A DNA stretch of 5,722 bases. Origin: an uncultured Alistipes sp. GTDB lineage: Bacteria > Bacteroidota > Bacteroidia > Bacteroidales > Rikenellaceae. Location: the NCBI GenBank assembly GCA_900766655.1, contig CAAFWE010000062.1:1-5722 (forward strand), given 5' to 3'. The notes under the pieces are model-generated. The model was not told the origin of the DNA, did no database searches, and was given only the letters and a program-made list of their open reading frames with translations. Positions within the stretch are counted from its first letter, which is position 1. The number at the start of each line of letters is the position of its first letter. Positions 1 to 5,722 of the stretch are shown piece after piece. The translations under genes were made by a program, and so were the position numbers.

Positions 1-383
1 CCGCGTGGCTTACCCTCCTCCTCAGCATAGAAACGGAGGTTCTCAAGCAACATAACCTCACCAGCCTTCAGGTTAGCAGCCATCTCGGCAGCCTTCTCAC
101 CCATACAGTCACCTGCAAACTGAACCTTCACGCCCAGACGAGCCTCGATAGCAGGGATAATCTGCTCCAACGAGAACTTTGGATCCGGATTCTTCTTTGG
201 ACGACCGAGGTGCGACATAAGGATAACAGCACCACCCTTCTCCAATACCTTCTTGATGGTAGGGATTGCAGCACGGATACGAGTGTCGTCAGTTACCTGA
301 CCCTCGCCATTGAGAGGCACATTGAAGTCAACGCGGATGATCGCGCGCTTGCCGGTAAAGTCATAATTGTCAATTGCGAACAT
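1..383 (-). CDS. pgk: Phosphoglycerate kinase, N-terminal part (3' end outside window)
   Basis: Cytosolic glycolytic enzyme that transfers the acyl phosphate of 1,3-bisphosphoglycerate to ADP, giving ATP and 3-phosphoglycerate. The window holds the first 127 codons, about a third of the usual length of roughly 400, all from the N-terminal substrate-binding domain. Family motifs visible in order are RVDFNVP at residues 17-23 (substrate-binding loop), DDTRIRAA at 32-39, SHLGRP at 57-62 and LLENLRF at 112-118. The ATG at 381-383 is right for the family, since the protein begins with the usual short run [13 protein letters not shown] before the first motif. The gene has its own promoter (see 444-451) and lies beyond a terminator closing the upstream unit, so it is transcribed independently. 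Its codon choice looks more restricted than that of its neighbours, as expected for a highly expressed gene. The frame is intact. Confidence 0.97.
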   Translation of the reverse strand, partial: MFAIDNYDFTGKRAIIRVDFNVPLNGEGQVTDDTRIRAAIPTIKKVLEKGGAVILMSHLGRPKKNPDPKFSLEQIIPAIEARLGVKVQFAGDCMGEKAAEMAANLKAGEVMLLENLRFYAEEEGKPR

Positions 384-443
384 AACTTCTTAATTTTAAA
401 TGATTTATAATTGATTGTTATTTGATTAACATCTCCAACGGTG

Positions 444-451
444 CAAAGATA
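444..451 (-). promoter_or_regulatory. Bacteroidetes-type promoter -7 element for pgk
   Basis: On the minus strand these bases read TATCTTTG, an exact match to the Bacteroidetes primary-sigma -7 consensus TAnnTTTG, followed by CACC where transcription would begin. It lies about 60 bases upstream of the pgk start, leaving an A/T-rich leader of roughly 55 bases with no clear Shine-Dalgarno, typical of this phylum. A TTTG that could act as the -33 element is at 476-479, but the 24-base spacer is longer than the usual 19-21. The -33 assignment is therefore weak while the -7 assignment is good. I found no other minus-strand TAnnTTTG in the window. Confidence 0.75.
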
Positions 452-555
452 GTAAAAAAACTTTGTTTTTTATCTCAAAAGCAAAAACTTAAGGGATAAA
501 AGTGCAAATTGTGGCTCTCTTGCTGTGTGTCGGCAAGGCAAAGAGCGTGAGTATC

Positions 556-600
556 GAACAAAACAAGAGTGCATCCGCCACAACTTGGGGATACACTCTG
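556..600 (-). terminator. Intrinsic terminator closing the sigma factor/membrane protein unit
   Basis: Read on the minus strand, AGAGTGTATCC (600-590) pairs with GGATGCACTCT (577-567) as an 11-bp stem with one G-T wobble. A further 3 bp inside (CCA/TGG) follow across a single bulged C and close a 5-base loop. The stem is followed at once by a T-rich run, TGTTTTGTT. It starts 27 bases after the stop codon of the membrane protein gene and about 100 bases before the pgk -7 element, so it insulates the two units. In the plus direction the hairpin has no T tract. Confidence 0.8.
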
Positions 601-627
601 CTAATTAAGTCGAATGGATTGCGTGAG

Positions 628-1218
628 CTATCGTTTCAGCTCCTCAATCTGCGCAAGGATATCCTCTGCCGCTTTGAGATTCTTGTTGTGGGCACGAAGT
701 CCCACCACACCACCGACAACGCCTCCGATGGTTGCGCTGGCCGCTAAGCAGAGCAGAAATTGGGTATCTTGAGTCACATAGGTATAAATCTCGTAGCCAC
801 CCCACAAAAGCCACAGCACAAGGAGCGGAATCGAGACATAGTGCCACCTCTTGTAGATGGTACGCATTCTCGCAACATCCTCATATACAGCGACCAAGTC
901 GCCCGACATTATGTGCTTGGCACTGAGGCGGTAGTGGCTGATAATCATCACCACAAGAGCAACAGTCAAAAGGAGCGAAGTGGCGTAGCAGAAGTGCTGC
1001 GACAGACCCAGAAAGTCGAATGCGAAGTAGGTGTAAGGTATGGCGACAAAGCAGATGACGCAAATGGCTATGGCACGACGCTGGATGGTCGAGAGTTTGT
1101 TCGACATAGCCTCCTTGAGCAGGCGGTCGTTGACTATCTGCTGCGAGTTAAGTTGACGCTTCAGCGTAGCAAGTTGCTCACGCATCTCGTTTATCTCGTT
1201 GATTTCTACGGAGTTCAT
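628..1218 (-). CDS. Small membrane protein encoded with an ECF sigma factor; possible sigma partner
   Basis: A 196-residue protein I cannot assign to a named family. Residues 4-48 are charged and probably helical or coiled coil (EINEMREQLATLKRQL). Hydrophobic segments follow at about 49-70, 75-95, 127-148 and 153-174, giving four likely membrane helices. The last is glycine-rich (GGVVGGVVG, 165-173), which favours tight helix packing. A short charged tail (180-196) ends the protein, so both termini probably face the cytoplasm. The start lies 12 bases after the ECF sigma stop codon, so the two are almost surely co-transcribed. In Bacteroidales, ECF sigma genes are often followed by a small membrane protein with such a charged N-terminus. 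An anti-sigma or membrane-tethering role is inferred from position and architecture only; no zinc-containing anti-sigma motif (HxxxCxxC) is present. A strong terminator follows. Confidence 0.85.
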   Translation of the reverse strand: MNSVEINEINEMREQLATLKRQLNSQQIVNDRLLKEAMSNKLSTIQRRAIAICVICFVAIPYTYFAFDFLGLSQHFCYATSLLLTVALVVMIISHYRLSAKHIMSGDLVAVYEDVARMRTIYKRWHYVSIPLLVLWLLWGGYEIYTYVTQDTQFLLCLAASATIGGVVGGVVGLRAHNKNLKAAEDILAQIEELKR

Positions 1219-1230
1219 AGTAGCATTGTT

Positions 1231-1713
1231 CTATTCGTTTGACATATTTTTGAGCTGCTCGCGGATGCGTACCAGACGCACCGAGACATTCTTTGCCGAG
1301 ATGCCCACGATTGCACCAATCTCCTCGTAGGAGAGGTTCTCGAGCCAGAGCAGAACAATGGCTCGGTCGAACACCCCTAGCTTGCTTATGCGCTGGCGGA
1401 GCATCTGCGCCTGTCGGCTATCGTCGTCGGTATCAGTGAATAGGTCGATATTCATCTCGAGACCTACCGACTCGGCACGCCTACGCCTCTTGCGCTCGCT
1501 ACTAATGCAGGTGTTGAGGGCAACACGATATATCCACGAACGGATATTGCTCTCGCCACGGAATGAGGGGAAGCCTTGCCATAGTGCAATCAGAGCCTCC
1601 TGAAAGAGATCCTCGACCTCATCCTTATCGGCAGAGAACATATAGCAGACGGTGTAGATGGTCGCCTTGTTCTCTTGCACAACTGCAACAAACTCTTTTT
1701 CGTACTCTTTCAT
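1231..1713 (-). CDS. RNA polymerase sigma factor, ECF (extracytoplasmic function) family
   Basis: A 160-residue sigma-70 family protein of ECF type, having only regions 2 and 4. Region 2 (about residues 12-76) contains DEVEDLFQEALIALW (31-45), the helix that binds the beta-prime coiled coil, and SNIRSWIYRVALNTC (55-69), the segment that melts and recognises the -10 region. A basic, acidic linker (74-104) leads to region 4 (about 105-156), whose helix-turn-helix LSYEEIGAIVGISAKNVSVRLVRIRE reads the -35 element. The length is typical of ECF factors. The ATG at 1711-1713 is the natural start, as MKEYEKEF leads straight into region 2. The gene follows a 132-base gap and is 12 bases upstream of a four-helix membrane protein, which fits a sigma/regulator pair. 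Its regulon and its inducing signal cannot be read from this window. Confidence 0.95.
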   Translation of the reverse strand: MKEYEKEFVAVVQENKATIYTVCYMFSADKDEVEDLFQEALIALWQGFPSFRGESNIRSWIYRVALNTCISSERKRRRRAESVGLEMNIDLFTDTDDDSRQAQMLRQRISKLGVFDRAIVLLWLENLSYEEIGAIVGISAKNVSVRLVRIREQLKNMSNE

Positions 1714-1762
1714 TTGGGGTTGCGTTAATCAGTTTCTACCTATTAGACGCACAGTGCTACAA

Positions 1763-1770
1763 TAAAACTA
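1763..1770 (-). promoter_or_regulatory. Weak candidate -7 element upstream of the ECF sigma gene
   Basis: The minus strand reads TAGTTTTA, matching TAnnTTTG except at the last base, about 50 bases before the sigma start. No TTTG lies at the proper upstream distance. The gap must hold a promoter if the sigma gene is expressed apart from the lipoprotein gene, and this is the best primary-sigma match I can find there. The gene could equally be read by its own product from a promoter with a different consensus. Confidence 0.25.
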
Positions 1771-1799
1771 CAAAAAATCGAAACTTTTTAGAAAACTGA

Positions 1800-1813
1800 G
1801 GGTAGAACTACCC
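1800..1813 (-). repeat. Perfect dyad between lipoprotein and sigma genes (weak terminator or operator)
   Basis: The minus strand reads GGGTAGTTCTACCC, two 6-base arms around a 2-base centre, folding in RNA as a 5-bp stem with a GUUC loop. It starts 32 bases after the lipoprotein stop codon and is followed by TCAGTTTTCT, a poor T tract, so it could be a weak terminator. As DNA, its symmetry would also suit a dimeric regulator near the sigma promoter. Two smaller dyads lie just upstream: AGAA-TTG-TTCT at 1822-1832, and CCC-CAAAT-GGG, which shares the GGG arm. The other half of this 132-base gap shows nothing beyond the weak promoter candidate. Confidence 0.35.
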
Positions 1814-1845
1814 ATTTGGGGAGAACAATTCTGCCACAAGACCTA

Positions 1846-2220
1846 TTACTCCTGTCGCACCTCAACCACTTGGTAATCGGGTCCCGAATAGAGTTCGATA
1901 TGCAGTATACGAGGATTGGCAGTGGTATTTGGCTCGGCAATAAGTTTAAGCTCTGCGCTATGTGGAAGATACTCCACAGTAAGCCACTTGTAGACCTGGC
2001 ACTCAATCTCATCCTCGCGAGATACAAGCTCGCCATCATCTCCACTTTTATAATCGTGAATGTAGGCACCAGAGAAAGCGATTGTTCCAGTGATAACCTT
2101 TACGCCACCCTCTTTTGCAAAGGAGACACTCTTGGGATAGCCCAAATCGACCTCTTTTTCACAAGATACCATCACGCTCGCTACGAGCAACGCCACAAAG
2201 CACAATACAAATCTTTTCAT
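1846..2220 (-). CDS. Short lipoprotein with a BACON-like beta-sandwich domain
   Basis: A 124-residue secreted protein with a classic lipoprotein signal: KR at positions 2-3, a hydrophobic stretch at 4-18, and a cysteine at residue 20 in MVSC as the lipidated residue. The acidic and lysine residues right after it (EKE) resemble, loosely, the surface-export signals of Bacteroidetes lipoproteins, so surface display is possible. The mature part (about 31-124) follows the pattern of BACON domains: SVSF...GG...TG near the start, a conserved WL at 79-80, an N-T-T-A-N-P-R turn at 98-104, alternating strands (ILHIELYSG), and a terminal VxxVRQ. BACON domains usually occur in larger, often carbohydrate-active, proteins; here one stands alone. 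The domain call comes from pattern, not from a search. The gene follows recO by 29 bases and may be read with it. Function unknown. Confidence 0.85.
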   Translation of the reverse strand: MKRFVLCFVALLVASVMVSCEKEVDLGYPKSVSFAKEGGVKVITGTIAFSGAYIHDYKSGDDGELVSREDEIECQVYKWLTVEYLPHSAELKLIAEPNTTANPRILHIELYSGPDYQVVEVRQE

Positions 2221-2249
2221 AATATTTCGCTTTTTACCCGTTATTTCAC

Positions 2250-2987
2250 TTAGAAAACCTCTTGCAGAATCTCGATAGAGCGGACCGAGCGGATAGCTTC
2301 GAGGTGGATTGAGTAGTAGTCGACAAGGCGGGAGAGCATCGCAACACGCTGTTCGCGGTTGAGCGGAATCTCACCGAGGCACTCGAGGTCGGTTTCGGTC
2401 AAGTCACGCAGCAGCTCCGCCTCCTCGACATTCATCGTGTGGTTGTGCATAGGCATCTCGCCCACATAGAGTCCCTCGCGCATATCGAACCAGCACCCCT
2501 TGGTGTGTTCGTTGCCAGGGAAGTAGCCGAGATAGCGACTCAGATTGGCCAAAAACCAGAGGTGGAAGTTCGCCACCCCCTCATCAATCTTATCCAACGC
2601 CATCACCGAGTGATAGACAAAGTCGAAGAGTGGTTCGTTGGCCTCGCTCTCGCCCACCAGACGATAGAGCACCTCGGCCATAAAGAGAGCTATAGTAGAT
2701 TTGCGGATATCGTAGGGTAACGAACTGAACACCACATCGTTTTGCACCTCACGCATCTTGTGCAAATCGCTATGCGACGATACTAACCCCTCGAACTGCA
2801 GGAGGAATAGTGGCTGAAAAAGTGCCATCTTCGAGCCACGCCCACGCCCCGAGCGCACACCCTGCACCATATAGCTTTGGCGACCATAGCGATCGGTGAG
2901 CAGCTGCACAACCATACCGCTGTCGCCATATTTTACGGTCGACAGCACCACGCCTCGTGCTTTATAGCTCTTCATCGCTTGTCCCAT
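2250..2987 (-). CDS. recO: DNA repair protein RecO
   Basis: Cytosolic mediator of RecF-pathway recombination. It binds single-stranded DNA and SSB, anneals strands and, with RecR, helps load RecA at gaps. At 245 residues the length is normal. Residues 6-80 form the N-terminal OB fold (YKARGVVLSTVKYGDSGMVVQLLTDRYG, then MVQGVRSGRGRGSK and FQPLFLLQF). The helical C-terminal domain follows, with PYDIRKSTIALFMAEVLYRL (91-110), FDFVYHSVMALD, LGYFPGNE (153-160) and the conserved ending YYSIHLEAIRSVRSIEILQEVF. The four-cysteine zinc site of some RecO proteins is absent; only Cys165 and Cys203 remain. Two starts are possible: the ATG at 2985-2987 and an in-frame ATG at 2973-2975, four codons later, which puts MKSYKARG at the N-terminus as in most relatives. 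It is 24 bases downstream of xerD and probably in the same operon. Confidence 0.94.
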   Translation of the reverse strand: MGQAMKSYKARGVVLSTVKYGDSGMVVQLLTDRYGRQSYMVQGVRSGRGRGSKMALFQPLFLLQFEGLVSSHSDLHKMREVQNDVVFSSLPYDIRKSTIALFMAEVLYRLVGESEANEPLFDFVYHSVMALDKIDEGVANFHLWFLANLSRYLGYFPGNEHTKGCWFDMREGLYVGEMPMHNHTMNVEEAELLRDLTETDLECLGEIPLNREQRVAMLSRLVDYYSIHLEAIRSVRSIEILQEVF

Positions 2988-3011
2988 ACCATTTTGTCGG
3001 CTTGTGGAGTA

Positions 3012-3911
3012 TTACAACGATATCTTTTCGACGGTTTCTCGCAGTCGCGAGGTGTCGAGGTGGGTATATATCTCGGTTGTCTCGATGCTTTCGTGTCCGA
3101 GCATCTCCTGCACCTGACGGATGCTTGCGCCACCAGCCAAGAGGTGGGTAGCAAAGGAGTGTCTAAAGGTGTGAGGACTGACCGTCTTGTCGATGCCAGC
3201 ACGCGCCACCGCCTCGCGGATGATGGTGAAGAGCATCACACGCGTCAACGCCTTGCCACGATTGTTCAAGAAGAGAATATCTTTATCTTTGGCCGACTTC
3301 GACTCACGACAATCCATATAGAGCATTATGCGCTCGCGTGCCACATTGCCGATGGGCACAAGGCGTTGCTTGCTACCCTTGCCCAAGACACGAATGTAGC
3401 CCTCGCCAAAGAAGAGGTCGGAGAGACGCAAGGCGGTAAGTTCCGAGACACGCAGACCGCACGAATATAGCAACTCGAGCATAGCTCTATCGCGCTTTCC
3501 CTTGGCGGTATCGAGCGGTATCGAGTTGATAATCTGCTCGATCTCCTCCACCGAAAGAACATCGGGCAGAGGTCGCGAGCGTTTCGGAGTGGTGATGAGT
3601 TCGGTGGGCGACTGCTCGATTTTATCGTTGAGCAACAGATAGTTATAGAAGGCCTTCACACCGCTCAACTCGCGTGCCTGCGATGCCTTGGCGTGGCGAC
3701 ACTCCTCGAACAGAAAGGCCAAATAGCGTTCGACCATATACTGCTCGACCTTGGTGGGTGGCACATCGTATTGGCGCAGAATGAAGGCGGCAAAGGAGGT
3801 GTAGTCGCGCATATAGGCCTCAACCGTATTCTTCGACAACCCCTTCTCCAGACGGATATACTGCTCGAAACCTCGGGCAGCCTTATTCCACTTTTCGCTA
3901 TTTTCAGCCAT
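3012..3911 (-). CDS. xerD: Site-specific tyrosine recombinase XerD
   Basis: Recombinase that resolves chromosome dimers at the dif site near the replication terminus, acting in the cytoplasm with a partner Xer protein and FtsK. At 299 residues it has normal length. The N-terminal core-binding (SAM-like) domain spans about 11-96 (FEQYIRLEKGLSKNTVEAYMRDY). The catalytic domain spans about 115-290 and carries the full active site: Arg154 in CGLRVSEL, Lys178 in GKGSKQR, His247 and Arg250 in SPHTFRHSFATH, His273 in LGHES, and the nucleophile Tyr282 in EIYTH. Spacing of these residues agrees with E. coli XerD apart from three residues. Housekeeping rather than mobile: the gene sits between an amidohydrolase and recO, with no att-like repeats or cargo. 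The ATG at 3909-3911 is 10 bases after the amidohydrolase stop, with an A-rich spacer. XerC-type identity is not fully excluded. Confidence 0.94.
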   Translation of the reverse strand: MAENSEKWNKAARGFEQYIRLEKGLSKNTVEAYMRDYTSFAAFILRQYDVPPTKVEQYMVERYLAFLFEECRHAKASQARELSGVKAFYNYLLLNDKIEQSPTELITTPKRSRPLPDVLSVEEIEQIINSIPLDTAKGKRDRAMLELLYSCGLRVSELTALRLSDLFFGEGYIRVLGKGSKQRLVPIGNVARERIMLYMDCRESKSAKDKDILFLNNRGKALTRVMLFTIIREAVARAGIDKTVSPHTFRHSFATHLLAGGASIRQVQEMLGHESIETTEIYTHLDTSRLRETVEKISL

Positions 3912-3921
3912 ACTCTATTCT

Positions 3922-5088
3922 CTAAATTATTCGCACCGCACGCGACGACTCCGTAAGCGAGAAATCGTCGAGATTGACACCCACGATATTGACGATGCCA
4001 CTTCGTTTGCCCACCTCAATCGCACCGTAGAGGCTCTCGACACCGAGTGCCTTGGCTCCATTGATGGTTGCCCACTGCAATCTCTCGGCAAGCGGAACAT
4101 CGGGGAACATCTTCAGCTCCTCGACCATCGACAACGACCAATTCGAGGCGAGCGAATCGGTGCCTATACATATATTTATATTAGTACCGCACGAACGCAA
4201 TAGCTCTACCGATTGTGGCTCGATGCCCGAGATGTAGCTATTGGAGCGAGGGCACAACACCCACGACACTGGTGTAGTGAAGTGGTTATTCACAAGCTCG
4301 ATATCCTGCTCCGAGATGGCGCAGTTGTGCACCAACAAGAGTCGACGATTGCTCGGCACACACGCCACAATGCGTTGCGACGGAGAGCCATAGTGCAGAA
4401 AATCGCACTCGAAGCCCACCTTGGAGTACCACTCGTGCAAAGCGCCTTCACCACGATAGAGCAACGCCTCGTCGGGTGTCTCCATAAAGTGGATGGAGAG
4501 AGGACTATCGCAGTCGGCTTGGCACACCTCTTTGAATGGCGCATCTTGCACCGAATACATCGAATGGGGCGTGAGCGATGTGTACGGATTATTCAAAAGT
4601 TCGCGCTGACGGTCGAGGTTGCACTCTCGCAAGCCAAAGACCTCGGCAAAGGTGTGATAGTGGATGCGGCTCGCCCGCTTTGTAGGGAACGATGTTGCGC
4701 CATTGGAGACATCGCCAACCACATCAACACCCTCCAGCCACATCACCTCGTCGGCCTTTGCTATAGCCTCGAGTCGCTCCGAGTCGGAGAATGTGCCACG
4801 CACCTTGCCCATACTCTCTGCAAATGCGGCAAAGCCTCCACGCTCGGCTATCGCACCCTTGAGATAGGCGAGTTCGAGATGCGAGTGGGCATTGACAAAG
4901 CCAGCACACAGCACCCCCGAGTAGAACTCCACGCCCGCCATCGAGTCGAGCGAGTCGCCATACTGCGCCACCGCCACAATCTCGTGCGAGCCATCCTCCG
5001 CAACACTAATCGTTACGAGGGGTCGTGGTTGAAACCCTTGTGGTGTCAGCATATAGTGCGAGGCTATCTTTCTTAAATGGGAAGCCAT
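3922..5088 (-). CDS. Metal-dependent amidohydrolase, aminofutalosine/SAH deaminase-like family
   Basis: A 388-residue member of the amidohydrolase superfamily, in the ATZ/TRZ-type group of cytosolic deaminases acting on adenine nucleosides, guanine and triazines. The signature is complete. The metal ligands His68 and His70 are in FVNAHSHLE, His200 and Glu203 in SIHFMET, His254 in LLVHNC, and Asp311 in GTDSLASN. The flanking beta-sandwich is built from the two ends, and the C-terminal part reads ATINGAKALGV...GKRSGIVNIVGV. Close relatives in Bacteroidales are often labelled aminofutalosine deaminase-like; no futalosine-pathway gene is nearby, so the substrate is unknown. The start at 5086-5088 overlaps the upstream gene by 83 bases but is favoured, because LRKIASHYMLTP matches how relatives begin. 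The in-frame ATG at 5050-5052 would remove this. The gene lies 10 bases upstream of xerD, suggesting one operon. Confidence 0.93.
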   Translation of the reverse strand: MASHLRKIASHYMLTPQGFQPRPLVTISVAEDGSHEIVAVAQYGDSLDSMAGVEFYSGVLCAGFVNAHSHLELAYLKGAIAERGGFAAFAESMGKVRGTFSDSERLEAIAKADEVMWLEGVDVVGDVSNGATSFPTKRASRIHYHTFAEVFGLRECNLDRQRELLNNPYTSLTPHSMYSVQDAPFKEVCQADCDSPLSIHFMETPDEALLYRGEGALHEWYSKVGFECDFLHYGSPSQRIVACVPSNRRLLLVHNCAISEQDIELVNNHFTTPVSWVLCPRSNSYISGIEPQSVELLRSCGTNINICIGTDSLASNWSLSMVEELKMFPDVPLAERLQWATINGAKALGVESLYGAIEVGKRSGIVNIVGVNLDDFSLTESSRAVRII

Positions 5089-5722
5089 CAGCGAAAATTT
5101 TAATATCTACATACTTCTTGAAGAGGCTATCGATGGCATCCTTCTCGCTCATCTTGCGTGTGATGGTCAAATTGCGGATGTCGATGCTCTGCCCCTTCGG
5201 GTATTTGCTCTTTTTCTTCTTCTTGCCTTTGCCCTTCTCCTGCTCCTTGAACTCCAAGTCACCGAGCTTGACCACAAGACGCATACCATTGTCACGAGCC
5301 ACTATGGTGCGATTGATATTGCCCGACTCGCGCAACGACACCGACGAGAAACCACTACGGAAGCCACTCTCATCCTCGAAGTAGAACTCCGCACGTCGTG
5401 GATACTTGTCGATTTTGCCCTTGCACTTGTAGCTATACTTGATGGTATACTCGCCCTTGCCCACAGGGAAGAACTCGAGCCTCATAGCGGTCGAGTCGGC
5501 ACGCTTCGATGCCTTGATGAGCGAGTCACGATAGATTTCGCGGGTGAAGGTACGCAGAGCGACATTCTTGATGGTGTCGAGGATAACCACCTTGCCAGCG
5601 TGGTACTTATTCTGCTCATCGAGCTGCGATATGGCACGCTCGACCACCTCGCCAAGTCGCGCACTCTTGCGACGCGAGAAGTTACCTACAGTATAGACCA
5701 CATCCTCGGTGGTGTAGCCATA
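5006..5722 (-). CDS. Unrecognised protein, C-terminal 238 residues (5' end outside window)
   Basis: The frame is open through base 5722, so the true start lies outside. A GTG at 5699-5701 is internal and not a convincing start. I do not recognise the family. In the visible part, residues 1-65 look mainly helical (TTEDVVYTVGNFSRR, then LGEVVERAISQLDEQ). From about 75 the sequence looks strand-rich (RLEFFPVGKGEYTIKYSYKCKG, AEFYFEDESGFRSGFSSVSLRESG), as in secreted or periplasmic proteins of Bacteroidales. A lysine-rich stretch at 159-176 (core GKGKKKKKSK) interrupts it, followed by IDIRNLTITRKMSEKDAIDSLFKKYVDIKIF. No membrane helix, metal site or catalytic motif is visible. The last 27 codons overlap the amidohydrolase gene in another frame, so translation is probably coupled. 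Coding status is supported by the long open frame, the neighbouring layout and codon use like that of the other genes. Confidence 0.82.
   Translation of the reverse strand, partial: YGYTTEDVVYTVGNFSRRKSARLGEVVERAISQLDEQNKYHAGKVVILDTIKNVALRTFTREIYRDSLIKASKRADSTAMRLEFFPVGKGEYTIKYSYKCKGKIDKYPRRAEFYFEDESGFRSGFSSVSLRESGNINRTIVARDNGMRLVVKLGDLEFKEQEKGKGKKKKKSKYPKGQSIDIRNLTITRKMSEKDAIDSLFKKYVDIKIFADGFPFKKDSLALYADTTRVSTTTPRND

Noticed and set aside
502..747. Small plus-strand open frame in the pgk/membrane protein gap
   Set aside because: It would read through the terminator hairpin and into the antisense of the membrane protein gene, with no promoter or family resemblance.
760..1242. Plus-strand open frame of 160 codons opposite the membrane protein gene
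   Set aside because: It is a mirror frame of the membrane protein gene, has no domain or start signal, and runs into the end of the sigma gene.
2877..3470. Plus-strand open frame of 197 codons across the recO/xerD junction
   Set aside because: It is antisense to two clear housekeeping genes and spans their junction; the product has no plausible fold signature.
3012..3911. Tyrosine recombinase as a sign of an integrated mobile element
   Set aside because: The protein has XerD length and motif spacing, sits in a tight operon with recO, and has no flanking direct repeats, tRNA or cargo genes.
4213..5076. Long plus-strand open frame of 287 codons opposite the amidohydrolase
   Set aside because: It lies wholly antisense to a gene with intact catalytic motifs. 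Its protein is rich in His, Arg and Cys with no recognisable domain, as expected from the complement of GC-biased codons.
5206..5250. Pyrimidine-rich CTT run as a regulatory tract or terminator
   Set aside because: It is the complement of the lysine-rich codons of the upstream gene and has no hairpin beside it.

Overview
The window is a compact bacterial chromosomal segment, and every gene I can support lies on the minus strand. The best fit is a gut-type member of the Bacteroidales (phylum Bacteroidota). The pgk promoter carries the Bacteroidetes -7 element TAnnTTTG. Leaders are A/T-rich with little Shine-Dalgarno signal. There is a short lipoprotein with a BACON-like fold signature, and an ECF sigma factor paired with a small membrane protein. 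I cannot name a genus; the G+C-leaning, TCG/GAG-rich codon use would suit a Rikenellaceae-like lineage, but that is a guess.

Read in the direction of transcription (high to low coordinates), the window opens with the 3' part of an unrecognised gene (5006-5722). It overlaps by 83 bases an amidohydrolase of the aminofutalosine/S-adenosylhomocysteine/chlorohydrolase deaminase type (3922-5088). Next come xerD, a tyrosine recombinase with all six catalytic residues (3012-3911), recO, a recombinational repair mediator (2250-2987), and a 124-residue lipoprotein (1846-2220). Gaps between these are 10, 24 and 29 bases with no terminator, so they are probably one transcription unit whose promoter lies beyond base 5722.

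A 132-base gap with several small dyads (1714-1845) separates this run from a second unit. That unit is an ECF sigma factor (1231-1713) and, 12 bases on, a four-helix membrane protein (628-1218) that may be its partner. The unit ends at a strong intrinsic terminator (556-600). The last noncoding gap (384-627) holds that terminator and the promoter of pgk, whose first 127 codons run off the left edge.

Functionally this is mostly housekeeping: glycolysis (pgk), chromosome dimer resolution (xerD) and DNA repair (recO), plus an uncharacterised signalling pair. I found no CRISPR array, transposon, prophage, toxin-antitoxin pair, defence system, tRNA or rRNA. The points most worth checking are the long gene overlap, the sigma/membrane pair, and the dyad-rich leader of the sigma gene.
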